Positions 21,274-34,400 of a stretch of DNA of 64,000 nt are shown piece by piece. The notes under the pieces are model-generated. The model was not told the DNA's origin and searched no databases. It worked only from the letters and a program-made list of their open reading frames with translations. Each line of letters begins with the position of its first letter. Within the stretch, counting starts at the first letter, position 1. The position numbers and the translations under genes are program-made. Origin of the DNA: Craspedostauros australis (lineage: Eukaryota > Bacillariophyta > Bacillariophyceae > Mastogloiales > Achnanthaceae). The stretch covers positions 1,736,001 through 1,800,000 of the forward strand of contig JAMXDE010000006.1 of assembly GCA_026770025.1 (NCBI GenBank). Direction: 5' to 3'.

Positions 21274-21904
21274 TATTAGCGCACGCTAAATCTCTAACAA
21301 TAGCGACACCCGTCGACCAATCAGAAATCTTCACTTTTCTTACCTTTTCCGTTCCGAACGGAAATTTTGGTCGAAAATCCGTTGTGTCAGATTTGTGTCG
21401 CATTTCGCGTCGCAAGAATCGTTTTCCCTCAATCACAGATCCAAAAATGTCGTGGAAATTGATTTCTTGCCAAGATGAGCCAATCTGCCCAATCAGGACA
21501 GACTTGGATCTTGGGTGTGACACGTGCGAATCTTGTCCTGACCTTCTCAAGTGAATACGATCAATCGTGTGATCGTACTACTAGCAACATCGTGAGAAGA
21601 CGTAATTTACAACACGGGCTATCGCGGTGTTTTTGTTCATTGACTTTTGCACCTCATCTTCACGCAGTAACACGCACATTTGTCGTGTTGTCTCCGTGTT
21701 ATTTTTACTTGCAATTGCATGAGATCATGTCATGCCTCTCTCATGCTCACAGTTCCAAGAAGACAATCTTGTGAGCTCGACAGCATTCCTACTACCATAC
21801 GAATAATACAGTAAACAAACACTCTCCTCACCAACAACAACGACTTGATCACTCTACGTTCTTGGTGCGGTATCTTCAAACCCATCTACGATTACGTTCT
21901 AACA
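21274..21904 (+). repeat. 5' LTR of element F
   Basis: This 631-bp LTR is shared with 34617-35247 and 62267-62897. It begins TATTAGCGCACGC and ends ACGTTCTAACA. The terminal hexamers TATTAG and CTAACA are inverted repeats except at the second base. An antisense ORF within it recurs in all copies and is not considered a gene. Confidence 0.92.
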
Positions 21905-21921
21905 GATTAACAGTCGCAAGC
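21905..21921 (+). promoter_or_regulatory. Primer-binding site of F, complementary to the tRNA-Asn anticodon half
   Basis: GATTAACAGTCGCAAGC follows the 5' LTR directly. Its complement, GCTTGCGACTGTTAATC, contains the anticodon stem-loop of tRNA-Asn (anticodon GUU, stem GCGAC..). Identical sites lie at 25230-25246 (D) and 62898-62914 (F''). This suggests priming by a cleaved tRNA fragment, as known for Drosophila copia and yeast Ty5 with initiator tRNA-Met. Confidence 0.75.
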
Positions 21922-22224
21922 TTTCACCTACTGAATTGATTGCGTGACAATCCATCCATCCTTCATCCCTCGTTCACCCACGAGCGATCCCTTCACCTTC
22001 CATCACGTGACGACGTGATTTCGGCTTTCCTTCGGCTTTCTCGCATCCGCAGAACGCCCTCCTTTCGGTCCCTCTGCTGAGTTCGGGCCTTCCCACTCAG
22101 CCATCCAAGACTTCCTGCAGCACCCTCCCGCACCAGAAGACGATTCAGTCAGTGCACTCCAGCCTCAGCTATCCTTCAGCCTCCAGCATCCGCATCCGCT
22201 CTCTCCATCCATCCATCGCTCATC
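21922..22224 (+). other. Leader of element F
   Basis: About 300 bp without a gene. It is pyrimidine-rich, with repeated CCATCCATCC and CAGCCT motifs. It is almost unchanged at 62915-63217 in F''. It is probably untranslated leader and packaging region. Confidence 0.6.
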
Positions 22225-24696
22225 ATGACGACTGCTGAGACGGACCTCGCCACCTTGGATCATATCCTCGGTGTCATTGGCATTCCTTTGGACTCAACTC
22301 CTCGCGATATCATCGCCCATGCAGACATTGTCAGCCCTCTCGACCTCGTCTCTCTCACTGAGGATGACCTTCGCAGCTTCCATCTCAGTGGCAACACCGA
22401 TGATGGCGAGCCTTTCACCGCATCCCTCGGCATCAACCACATCCGCAAGATCCTGAACCTCGGCAAGTGGTACCTCACCCAGTCCATTCTGGATGACGAT
22501 ACCTGGAACGAGCTTGATCGCGCTACCTTCATGGCGTTCACGGCTGAGCAGAGCAACCCTTCTCTTCCTTCTTCGCGCTCGCATTCGACTGCAAGCACAC
22601 CTGTGCCATCCCCAATTGGCATGGGCATGGGCATGGGCAACCACACCACTCCGGCATCCGCATTCCGTCCTGTGGCCGAAGAACCTCCGCATGTGAACTT
22701 CGGATTCGAACCTTTGGCTTCGGTGCCTGATCCTGCCTTCCTGCAACCGCCTGTGACTCCATCCATGGCACCCTCTTCCAACTTCCAAGGTGTCCAAGCC
22801 ATGGAGCGACCAGCTGACTACGTCAAGGAGTTCAGCAAGGCGACCAAGCGAGAGAGCCTGTCGCTCCCAACACTGAAGGACGACAAGCACTTCCTCACCT
22901 TCATGCGGACCTTCGAGACTCTTTCCTTCTCCCATGGACTCAACCACCATCTCGACATGGACTTCATGCCAGCACCCAAGGACGAGGCCTTCTTCGCGAG
23001 CCAGAATCGCTACCTCTTCGCCGTGCTCACTGAGCATGTCAAGACTTCCAAGAGTCGGCGCATCATCCGTGCCTACAAGAAGTCTTGCGATGGCCGTGCG
23101 GCCTACGCCGATCTCGTTGATAGCTACACCAGTGGCGTCGTCGGCGAGACTCTGTCCATCAAGTACAGAGATGCCATCGTCGCCTTCCGATTGGACCAAT
23201 CTTGGACCAAGACCCGCGAGCAATTCCTCGATGCCTGGGAAACCAAGCTCGATGACATCGAAGAGCTCGATGATGCATGTGTCGATGAGGCGGTCAAGCA
23301 GCAATGGTTGCGTACCGCCATCGGTCCTGATGTCGACTTGACTCGGGCCTACACCAACGTGAAGTCCAACTCCCGTCAACGTCACAAGCAATCTCGCGGC
23401 TTCATCAAGGTTGGTGTCTCCTTCGAAGACCTCCTCGAGTTCGTTCGAGATGAGGCACAATCCCTCGATGCCAACCAGCCTCGCACCACATCTCGGCGCA
23501 AGGTCAACAACGCCAAGACCGGCGGCTCTGCTGGCAAGGGAAATGGCAAGGACTATGCCAAGGACGATCGTCGTTCCATCCCCAATGATGAATGGCGTGA
23601 GATGTCCAAGGATCAGCGTAAGGCTTTCCTTGAGGCAAAGGGCAAGTGGCGCAAGAACAAGGGCAAGGGCAAGGTTGACTCCCACCGAGCTGCCAACAAC
23701 GCTGCCACATCGTCGGGTACCACCGACACTCCTTCCGCAACTCCATCCGCTGGTAACACGGACTCTTCCAAGGCCGGTGACCAGTCCACTGCCATCGATC
23801 GCCTTCTCGCACAGACCAAGTCCACCTCTTCGTCTGACGATACTCCTCAACTGGTCTACAAGGGCCAGACCTGGCGCCTTGCCAACTCCACGGTGGTCCG
23901 ATACAGCTTCAACAAGCTTGTCAAGGACCACTCTGGCTCTCTCGTCGACAGCGGTGCCAATGGTGGCCTGGCTGGCGATGACGTCCTCGTTCTCTGCAAG
24001 ACAGGACACACCGCCGACGTCAGTGGCATTGGTGACTCTGCCATCGCCAACCTCGACATCGGTACGGTTGCCGGTCTCATCCAGACCACCGAAGGGCCCA
24101 TCATTGGTAAATTCCACCAATATGCGCTCTACGGAAAGGGCAAGACCATCCATTCATCCAACCAGCTTGGTGCCTTCGGGATGGACGTCAACGAACGCCC
24201 ACGGAATCTCCCTGGAGGTCGCCAGACCATCATCACACCAGGAGGCCACATAATCCCACTGGCTGTCCGGCAAGGCCTGTCCTACATGGACATGGCCAAG
24301 CCCACCCGCTCCGAACTCGACAAGTATCCACATGTCGACTTCACCGCGGACGACGAATGGGACCCTTCTTCCCTCGACCAGGAGATGAACCTCGACGACG
24401 TCGACGATGATGACGCCGCAGCACTCCAGCGCCGCGAGAACAACTCTACCGTTCTCACGGCCTACACTGGTGCTCGCCAAGCCGACATCGCTGACAATCC
24501 GGGCAGCATCATTGCCACTCGCAAGCCTGCTGACTACGAGGCCCTCCGCCCCCACTTCGGCTGGATACCAGCTCGTCGCGTTCGCGACACTCTTCGGTGT
24601 ACCTCTCAATGGTACCGTACCGCCGAGCGCTTCTCCATGCGCAAGCATTTCAAGTCTCGGTTCCCAGCAGCCAACGTCGACCGTCTCCATGAGACG
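22225..24696 (+). CDS. Element F polyprotein, N-terminal part: Gag, protease and pre-integrase segment
   Basis: It starts at ATG 22225 (MTTAETDLATLDHILGV). Gag occupies about the first 540 residues. No CCHC knuckle is seen; instead there is a Lys/Gly/Asn-rich basic stretch (about 425-500). The protease motif VDSGANGG has its Asp at residue 575. After it comes a conserved segment shared with D (GIGDSAIANLDIGTVAGL, QYALYGKGKTIHS). The region before integrase reads FGWIPARRVRDTL..TSQW and lacks the usual HHCC zinc ligands. The frame is cut by D at an Agacg target site and resumes in phase at 31465. A stop at 24700-24702 belongs to the D LTR. Long antisense ORFs here are compositional shadows. 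Confidence 0.9.
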
Positions 24697-25229
24697 TATT
24701 AGCACAACGCTTTATTCACCTGATTCGTTTTCTGATTAGTCTATCCTGGTATGTGCTGAAACGATGCTTTACTCCGACACATGATTTTCGGCATAAGAGG
24801 GACACACTAGGGAGAACATCAGAGATTCGGTCTGGCCATCGCCCGGAAAACATGTGATGCCCAATTCGACCTGATATACTTCCCAACTAAACCTGAAATG
24901 ACAACACACTCGATGACCTCAAGCATCATCATGGAATGTGGAATCGACAGAGCCATGGAACGGTGATGAGTGACGTCGACACAGAAGACATCATCGCCAC
25001 ATCATGGGTCATCTCCACATCAGAACAAGATCGGATTCGAGGTGCAATGACTGAGAGCTGACCTTGAAGACAGCAACATGAGATACAACTCAATGAAGAT
25101 AACATAAGAACTAGAAGTCACTCAACCCAAACAGTGTCTTCACTCACCAGCTTGTCACCCTCGTCCTGAAAGACTTGATCTCTCTTGAAGGACTCGTGTG
25201 ATTTCGCTGTGTACGATAACGAGATAACA
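24697..25229 (+). repeat. 5' LTR of element D
   Basis: This 533-bp LTR appears identical to 30932-31464. It starts TA and ends CA, as in F. Confidence 0.93.
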
Positions 25230-25246
25230 GATTAACAGTCGCAAGC
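25230..25246 (+). promoter_or_regulatory. Primer-binding site of D (tRNA-Asn half)
   Basis: It has the same 17 bases as in F (21905-21921) although the LTRs differ, which supports the primer assignment. Confidence 0.75.
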
Positions 25247-25391
25247 ACTACGTCCTGACCTGACTGAGTGAACCCCCCTCCAACCCACCGAGCTGATACC
25301 ATCAGCAACGAACCAACTGCATCACGTGACGACGTGAAGCAAGAACCGAACAAGAACAAGAGCCTTCCAAGGCAGCGCACATGAACACACA

Positions 25392-25537
25392 GAGCACAGC
25401 GTATCCGCTTCTCTGTGACGAACCGAACAAACGAATACACCGAGCACAGCGTATCCGCTCCTCCGTGACGAACCGAACAAACTGAACACACCGAGCACAG
25501 CGTATCCGCTTCTCCGTGACGAACCGAACCGAACAAG
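25392..25537 (+). repeat. Three tandem 50-51-bp units in the D leader
   Basis: Units start GAGCACAGCGTATCCGCT at 25392, 25442 and 25493 and each contains GTGACGAACCGAAC. The last ends at the ATG (25538). The array is absent from the F leader. It could be a duplicated packaging or translational control element; no function is shown. Confidence 0.85.
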
Positions 25538-28500
25538 ATGACAGAACCCACCGACCCCATCACTGTACTGAACCACGTCCTCAAGGCCGTAGGTATCTCC
25601 GACGACTCCGACCATCGCCGCGTTATCATCGACGCAGCGGTGGAGAATGTTGACGACCTCACCTTCCTCACCAAGGAAGACCTCGACGGTCTTCATCGCG
25701 ACATCACTCCCACCACGGGAGACCCATACTCATGCCGATTGACTGCATTGCACATTCGCAAGATCCTCGCACTCCCAATGTGGTATGACGCGCAAGCTGG
25801 CGACGGCGACTCCGTCTGGCTTGGCCTGAATGCTGCGAGGCTCCAGAGCTTCATGAAAGCCGAACTCAAGAAACGCGTGGAAGCCTCCACACCGACACCC
25901 GAACCCACCATGTCGTCCATGGTGACACCACCACCACCACCTGAACCTGTCTCTGATGGAGCCGCTGCCTTCGACAAGGGCATCAAGCGGAACCTCAGCG
26001 ACTATCCGATCCTGAAGAGCGATGACCAGTTCATGGTCTTCGACCGACGTCTCCGAGCCACCGCTGCAGCGCACGGTGTGAAGAACGTCGTAGACCCCGA
26101 GTACCTCCCGACCCAAGATGAGTCTGAGCTGTTCGACAAGCAGCGCACCTTCCTCTTCTACGTCTTGACCCACTGTCTCAGGACCACGAAGAGCCGCAAC
26201 TGTCTCCAAGCATACGCCGACGACGAGAACGGTCATGGGGTGTATACCATGCTCCGTGAAGAGTATGCAACCGGCGTAGCTGCAGCCAACAAGGCCCAAC
26301 TGATCCAGGAGGAGATCCGAAACCTCAAGCTGAACCACTCCTGGAACGGCAGCCGCGAAGCCTTCATGAACAGCTGGCTCAGCAAGATCAACGACCTTGA
26401 AGAGATTCAGGATGCGCCTGTCTCTGAGGACTGGAAGCTCCAGTGGCTCAAGGAGGCCATCACCCCTGATGCTGACCTCTTCCGTTCCCTTGACGACGCC
26501 GATGCTCTCCAGAGCAACTTGGCGTTGGCGACAGGAAAGACCAACTTCAGGCTGGACTTCGATGCCTTCCTTGGCGTTGTTCGCAGATCCGCACAGCGCA
26601 ACGATCTCCGCGTCCCACGCAACAAGACCAAGCGTAGGGTCAACAACACAAGCAAGGACGCAAGCAACAACAAGAACAAGAGCACGAACAAGCGAATCCC
26701 AGACAACGAATGGAAACAAATGACCTGGGATCAGAAGAAGGCCCACATGCAGTCCAAGGGTACTTGGGATCCCAAGTACACCAGGGATGCATCGAACAGA
26801 CAGGCCAACAAGACATCCACCGCTGGCAATGGGGGAGGTGGGCAAACCAAGTCCGCCTCGACCTCCGGCAACGCCGGTTCTGACGAACTCCCCGGCGATG
26901 CCATCAAGCGCATGCTGGCCAATGCCACGACCAACACCAACACTTCCAACGAAGTCACCATCCAGGGCAAGGTCTACCGTGCTGTCCAGGCCACAGTCCT
27001 GCAATACAGCTTCAACAAGACTGATGTTGCGAAGTCCGGTTCCCTAATCGACAGCGGTGCGAACGGAGGATTGGCAGGCGATGATGTGACTATCATCAGC
27101 CGCACCAACCATACCGCCGACATCAGCGGAATTGGAGACACCGCAATCGTCAACCTGGACATTGGAACGGTCGCTGGACTCGTCATGTCCACTGAGGGAC
27201 CTATCATTGCGAAGTTCCACCAATACGCCCTCTATGGCAAGGGCAAGACGATTCACTCGACGAATCAGCTCGGTGCCTTCGGTCTCGATGTCAACGAGCG
27301 TCCTCGCGAACTCCCCGGAGGGAGACAGACAATCGTCGTGCCTGATGGGCATGTGATCCCTCTCTCCATCCGACAGGGCCTATCCTACATGGACATGAGG
27401 CCTCCCACACGCAGGGAGATTGACACGTACCCTCACGTGGACTTCACTGCCGACGAGGAGTGGGACCCATCCACTCTCGACCACGAGTTCACCTTGCTGG
27501 ACGGGACCTCCGATGGTGCCCCAGATGACGGCGTCCACTCACCGGACTCCATCGAAGTGTTCACCAGTGAGACCAATGCCCCACAGCAGGGCGCTATCAC
27601 TCGTGCGAAACCGACGATCGACTATGAGGCCCTCCGTCCGTACTTCGGATGGATCCCGGCCAGAAGAGTCCAAGACACTCTCAAGTGCACGTCCCAATGG
27701 TACCGCACCTCCGAGCGGTTCACCATGAGAAAGCACTTCAAGACCAGATTCCCTGCCGCGAACGTGGACAGACTCCACGAGACCGTTGCCATGGACACGT
27801 TGTTCTCTGACACACCTGCACACGACGATGGTGTGCCAGGCCATGGTGGCAGCACGATGATGCAAGTATACGTGGCCGTGGATTCTCGCTTCACCGCAGG
27901 ATTCCCCATGACATCGGAGAAGCAAGTTGCTTCCACTCTCCAAGACTTCATCCGGCGTCATGGAGCTCCTGACCTCCTGATGTCCGATAACGCAAAATCC
28001 GAAATCGGATTCAAGGTACAAGACATCCTCCGACAGTATTCCATCGCTGATCATCAGAGCGAACCGGAGCACCAGCACCAGAACGCCGCAGAGAGGCGTA
28101 TCCAAGACATCAAGCGCATGACGAACGGCATCATGGACAGGACGGGCACACCTGCTCGCTTCTGGCTCATATGCATCATGTATGTCATTGTGCTCTTCAA
28201 TCACTTGGCTCAACGCACGGCAGGAAACGTCACGCCGATGCAGGCAGCCTACGGACACCGTCCTGATGTGAGCAAGTTCCTTGCCTACCGTTGGTGGCAA
28301 CCGGTGTACTACCGTGTGGAGAAACCTGGCTTTCCCAGCCAGTCCAAAGAACGAAAAGGGAGGTGGGCCGGACCCTGCCTCCACAAGGGTGACGAACTGA
28401 CCTTCTGGGTGTTGGACGATGACACCCAACAGCTCCTCCCTCGATCCTCGATCCGTGCAGCCGACGAGCACGGCTCCCGCAACCTGCGTGTCGACTTTCC

Positions 28501-30937
28501 CCTGGCCGACGTTGGGGAGGAAGACGGCTCGGACACGAACCCACCTGATGATGGGGAGCTTGACGACGACGTCCCAGTGCCTGATGGAATGCAACCAGTT
28601 GTTCATTCCCTCGGAGACGCCGTTCTTTTCGCTTCTGCGGAGTCCGATCCTGGAACGACGGACATGGCAAGAGTCTCCATCCCTCGATTCACACCAGAGG
28701 ATCTCATCGGCAAGACCTTCCTGTACGACCGTGACGGACAGAGAGTCAAGGCCGAAGTCATCCAACGCGTCAACGATGCCGATGCTGCGAACCACCAGCG
28801 AATCAAGATGTTGCTCGCCTTCGACGATGGAGCCACCAACGAACTCATCTCCTACGTCCAGCTATCCGACATCATCGAACAGCAGCTCGAACGCAACGAA
28901 GACGACGAAGACGGAGTATGGGGATTCCAAGGCATCATCGGCCACGAAGGACCTCTCGCTCCGAACGCCAAGACCTACAAGGGGTCCCGATACAATGTCA
29001 TTGTACAATGGGATGACGGATCGACAACATCCGAACCACTCTCCACCATGGTGCAAAATGACCCTGTATCATGTGCGGCATACGGTCGCAAGAACGGATT
29101 GCTCGATCAGCCTGGATGGAAACGGCTGAAGAATCTCTCTGACCGACAGGCTCGAATGGAGCGCAAGACCTCCATCAACAAGGCCAAGAAACACACCAAC
29201 GCACCCATCTACCAGTTCGGTGTCCAGGTACCACGCAATCACCAAGAAGCTGTACGCCTCGACAAACGTAACGGCAACACGCTCTGGGCGGATGCTGAAC
29301 GTACCGAGATGGAACAGCTCTTCGGATATGAGACATTCCGATCGCTCGGCAAGACCAAGACCGTTCCAGACGGATACCAACAGATCCGGCTGCAATGGGT
29401 CTACGCGGTCAAGCACGACCTCCGACACCGAGCACGATGTGTGGCAGGTGGCCACCTGACGGATCCATGCAAGGACTCCTCCTATGCCGGAGTTGTCAGC
29501 TTGCAGTCACTCCGAATCGCCCTACTCGCTGGCGAACTGAACGGACTCAAGACCATGGTCGGTGACATTGGAAACGCCTACCTGGAGGCATACACGAAGG
29601 AGAAGATCTGCTTCGTAGCCGGCGACGAGTTCGGGGAGCACGCAGGCCACATGCTCACGATTGTCAAGGCGCTCTACGGCCTCCGGACATCCGGAGCTCG
29701 CTTTCACGAAGCGCTGGCAGATACCCTCTGAGACATGGGCTTCCATCAGTGCAGGTCTGACCCCGATGTATGGATGCGTGATGCAGGTCCGCACTGGGAA
29801 TACGTATGTGTATACGTGGACGATCTCATGGCGGTCATGTCTGACCCACGCTCCTTCTTCGACACTCTCACTTCGCAGTATGGCTACAAGCTCAAGGGTG
29901 TCGGCCCCATCTCCTACCATCTAGGAGCAGACTTCAGAAGAGACAGCGACGGCACAATGAAGATCAGCGCGCGTTCCTACATCAAACGCATGCTCACGAA
30001 CTACGAACAGATGTTCGACGGACCACCCAACAAGACCAGCTGCCCCATGAACAAGGACGACAGTCCTGAACTCGATACGACACCTGAACTCGGAGAGATC
30101 GATCGAACCAAGTACATGTCGTTGATCGGAGCACTCCAATGGTGTGTGTCTCTGGGAAGGATCGACATACATGTGGCGGTCATGACTCTTTCCCGTTTCC
30201 GTGCATCACCAAGAGCAGGACACATGGACAGAGTGAAACGCATCTACGGGTATCTTCGAAAATACCCTGACGCTTCCATCCGCTTCCGAACCGGAATCCC
30301 CGACCATGAAGAACACTACGACATCCCACAGCACGAATGGATGTACTCTGTGTACGGACCCAACCAAGAGGAGCTGCCGGCAGATGCACCAACAGCCAAA
30401 GGCAAACCTGTACGTACCACGACTTTCGTTGATGCGAATCTCATGCACTGCAAGGTGACTGGGAAATCAGCAACCGGTATCGTGCATCTCATCAACCAAA
30501 CACCCATCGAATGGTTCTCGAAGCGACAGTCCACCGTGGAGACGGCCACCTACGGATCAGAATTCGTGGCAGCACGGTTGGCAACCGAACAGATCATGTC
30601 CATCCGCTTGATGCTGTGCGAAATGGGAATACCAGTGGACGGCCCAAGCTGGCTCTTTGGTGACAACCAGAGCGTAGTCACATCCTCCACCATCCCAACC
30701 AGTGTACTATCCAAGAGACACAACGCACTGGCCTACCACCGAGTCCGATCGGCCATCGCCGCTGGGACAATGTACTTCATCAAGATCAAGGGAAACCAGA
30801 ACATCGCCGACATCCTCACGAAATTCCTTCCACGGTCGGTTTTCTGGGACCTCATCCAACCACTATTGTTCTGGAAGGGCAACACCGATCCCACCCACAC
30901 AAGTGACTGCGAAAAGATACGTTTCGGGGAGTATTAG
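25538..30937 (+). pseudogene. Element D Gag-Pol polyprotein with one nonsense codon
   Basis: ATG 25538 follows the leader repeats. The Gag lacks zinc knuckles and has a Lys/Asn-rich basic stretch (about residues 365-440). The protease VDSG-like motif (IDSGANGG) has its Asp at residue 505. Integrase has Asp in AMDTLFSDT, Asp in MSDNAKSE and Glu in HQNAAERRI. RT includes LQWVYAVKHDLRHRARCVAG, DIGNAYLEA and YVDD (about 29812-29823). RNase H has a TYGSEFVA motif and ends with DILTKFLP. TGA at 29729-29731 lies where F has CGC Arg, consistent with CGA to TGA. The rest of RT and RNase H stays in frame to TAG at 30935. With near-identical LTRs the stop must be recent, unless it is read through. Confidence 0.9.
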
Positions 30938-31464
30938 CACAACGCTTTATTCACCTGATTCGTTTTCTGATTAGTCTATCCTGGTATGTGCTGAAACGAT
31001 GCTTTACTCCGACACATGATTTTCGGCATAAGAGGGACACACTAGGGAGAACATCAGAGATTCGGTCTGGCCATCGCCCGGAAAACATGTGATGCCCAAT
31101 TCGACCTGATATACTTCCCAACTAAACCTGAAATGACAACACACTCGATGACCTCAAGCATCATCATGGAATGTGGAATCGACAGAGCCATGGAACGGTG
31201 ATGAGTGACGTCGACACAGAAGACATCATCGCCACATCATGGGTCATCTCCACATCAGAACAAGATCGGATTCGAGGTGCAATGACTGAGAGCTGACCTT
31301 GAAGACAGCAACATGAGATACAACTCAATGAAGATAACATAAGAACTAGAAGTCACTCAACCCAAACAGTGTCTTCACTCACCAGCTTGTCACCCTCGTC
31401 CTGAAAGACTTGATCTCTCTTGAAGGACTCGTGTGATTTCGCTGTGTACGATAACGAGATAACA
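30932..31464 (+). repeat. 3' LTR of element D
   Basis: This is the second 533-bp LTR. It follows a short purine run GGGGAG (30926-30931), the likely polypurine tract; F has the same GGGGAG before its 3' LTR. Confidence 0.93.
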
Positions 31465-34400
31465 AGACGGTTGCGATGGATACGCTCTTCTCCGATACCC
31501 CTGCTCACGACGACGGGGTTCCCGACCATGGCGGCTGCACCATGCTTCAGGTGTACGTCGCCCTCGACTCTCGGTTCACGGCCGGCTTTCCCATGCCATC
31601 CGAGAGCCGCATCTCCAACACTCTCCGTGACTTCATCCGACGCCACGGGGCTCCCGACCTACTGATGTCCGACAACGCCAAGGCGCAGATCGGTAACAAG
31701 GTTATGGAGATCCTCCGGCAGTATCACATCCGTGATCACCAGAGTGAGCCGGAACATCAACACCAGAACGGCGCAGAGCGCCGGATCCAGGATATCAAAC
31801 GCACAACCGACGGTGTGATGGATCGCACGGGGACCCCCGACCAATTCTGGCTGATATGCACGCTCTATGTGATTGATCTCTTCAATCACATCGCGCAGGT
31901 CACCGCCGGTTCCATCACCCCCCTCCAAGCCGCCTTCGGTCAACAACCGGACATCTCCAAGTTCCTGTCCTACCGATGGTGGCAGCCTGTCTACTACCGG
32001 GTTGACAACCCCACCTTCCCCAGCCAGTCCAAGGAGCGCAGTGGACGCTGGGCCGGTCCCTGCCTTCACAAAGGCGATGATCTTACCTTCTGGGTCCTCG
32101 ACGACGAGACCCAACGACTTCTTCCTCGGTCTGCCATCCGACCTGCCGACGACTCTGCCACCCGCAATCTTCGTGCGGACTTCCCCTTCCCCATTGTTGG
32201 GGAGGACGATGGCTCTGATGCCATGAATGTGGCGAATGGGGAGCCAGACGACGACATCTCCGTAACTCCTGACTCCGATCCCATCGTACACTCCCTCGCC
32301 GATTCCATCCTGGCTGACCGCCGCGGCACAGACCCTGAAACAGTGGGGAATGCCAAGGTCCACATCCCGAAGTTCTCTCCCGAGGATCTCGTTGGGATGA
32401 CCTTCATCCACGGGAAGGATGGCCAGCAAGTCAAAGCGGAGGTGGTGCAAAAGGTCAATGACCTTGACGCAGCCAACCACCAACGTATCAAGATGCTACT
32501 CGCACTGGCCGATGGGGAGACGCATGACCTCATCTCCTACGTTGAGCTCGCCGACATCATCGAACGGCAACAGGAGCACAACGACGACCCCGATGCCAAG
32601 TGGGAGTTCGACTCCATCATCGGACACGAGGGTCCTCTTCCATCTTCCTCTCCCTCCTACAAGGGATCCAGCTTCAACGTCATCGTCAAATGGGGAGACG
32701 GCTCCACCTCCACCGAACCACTCTCCATCATGATTCAGGATGATCCTGTCTCCTGCGCTGCCTACGGCCGCCGCCACGAGCTGCTCGACGAGCCTGGCTG
32801 GAAGCGCCTCAAGCGCCTCGCCATCCGCACTCATCGTCTCGAGCGCCAGGTCCACAAGTCCAAGACCTTCAACCACGTTCCCACCTTCCAGTTCGGCGTC
32901 CAAGTCCCCCGCAACCACAAAGAAGCGCTGCGACTCGACGATAAGAACGGCAACACTCTCTGGGCCGATGCCGAGAAGAAGGAGATGGACCAACTCTTCG
33001 GGTATCACACCTTCAAGTCTCTCGGCAAAGGCGCCCCTGTCCCTTCCGGCTTCCAGAAGATCCGCCTCCAATGGGTCTATGCTGTGAAGCATGACCTCCG
33101 TCACAAGGCGCGCTGCGTTGCTGGTGGTCACCTCACCGACCCCTGCAAGGATGCATCCTACGCAGGTGTGGTCAGTCTTCGCTCTCTCCGCCTCTCCCTC
33201 CTCGCCGGCGAACTCAACGGCATTCCAACATGGGTTGGAGACATTGGCAATGCGTATCTTGAGGCCTTCACTCAAGAACGCATCTGCTTCATCGCAGGCG
33301 ACGAATTCGGTGACTTTGCTGGTCATACCATGCAGATAGTCAAGGCACTCTACGGCCTGCGCACATCGGGCGCCCGATTCCATGAGGCTCTCGCCGACAC
33401 CCTTCGCGACATGGGTTTCCTCCAATGCCGCTCCGATCCCGACGTCTGGATGCGTGACGCCAACTCCCATTGGGAGTACGTCTGCGTCTACGTCGATGAC
33501 CTCACCGCGACGATGGCCGACCCCAAGGCCTTCTTCGACATCCTCTCTTCGAAGTACGGGTACCAGCTCAAGGGAGTTGGTCCTATCAAGTACCACCTCG
33601 GTGCTGACTTCGGCCGTGATCCCGACGGCACTCTCAAGCTCTCCCCGCAATCCTACATCAAGCGGATGATGGAGAACTACGAGCGCATGTTCGGCGAGCT
33701 TCCCCGCAAGATCAGCTGCCCTCTCGACAAGGCCGACAGTCCGGAGCTCGACACCTCTTCCGAACTTAGCGAAATCGACAAACGCAAGTTCATGTCGCTC
33801 ATCGGTGCACTCCAGTGGTGTATCTCCCTCGGACGGTTTGACATCTCTGTCGCCGTCATGACGCTGGCACGCTTCCGCTCAGCTCCACGCCAAGGCCATC
33901 TGGACCGCGCCAAGCGAGTGTACGGATACCTTCGCAAGCACCCTGATGCTGCCATCCGCTTCCGCACCTGCGTCCCCCGCTTCGATCTTCACTACGAGGT
34001 TCCCAACCATGACTGGATCTACTCCGTCTACGGGAAGACCTCTGAGGAGATTCCAGACAACATCCCCGAGCCGAAAGGCAAGCCCGTCCGAACCACCACG
34101 TTCGTCGACGCCAACCTTCTCCACTGCCAAGTCACTGGCAGATCGGCCACCGGCGCACTCCATCTGGTCAACCAGACCCCCATCGAATGGTTCTCCAAGC
34201 GTCAAGGCACCGTTGAGACCGCCACCTACGGGTCCGAGTTCGTCGCTGCCCGTCAAGCTACGGAGCAGATCATCTCCCTCCGTCTTGCCCTTCGTGAAAT
34301 GGGCATCCCGATCGACGGCCCCAGCTGGATGCTGGGCGACAACCAGTCCGTCATCACCTCCTCCACGGTCCCCAAGAGCATGCTCTCCAAGCGCCACAAC

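Larger units (their letters stand above)
24697..31464 (+). mobile_element. Element D: young divergent copia element nested in F
   Basis: This 6,768-bp element has two 533-bp LTRs (24697-25229, 30932-31464) in which I saw no difference. The 5-bp target duplication is AGACG (24692-24696, 31465-31469). The LTRs begin TATTAGCAC and end GATAACA. It has the same primer site as F and one polyprotein frame with a single stop at 29729. It is a relative of F at protein level but not at LTR level. Confidence 0.94.

Noticed and set aside
21119..21550. 143-codon minus ORF joining C RNase H and LTR F; also 34456-34893 and 62013-62543
   Set aside because: It is the antisense of the F LTR running into whatever flanks it. 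It recurs only because the LTR recurs.
22294..24153. 619-codon antisense ORF opposite F gag
   Set aside because: It lies exactly opposite the Gag-protease frame, has no recognisable domain, and reflects codon bias. Similar antisense frames occur opposite D (25730-27004, 27539-28795) and F (32496-33650).
28950..29060. Possible chromodomain in the F/D linker
   Set aside because: The segment with YKGS..NVIVQWDDGS is suggestive of a small beta fold, but I cannot see the aromatic cage or family hallmarks, so I do not call it.
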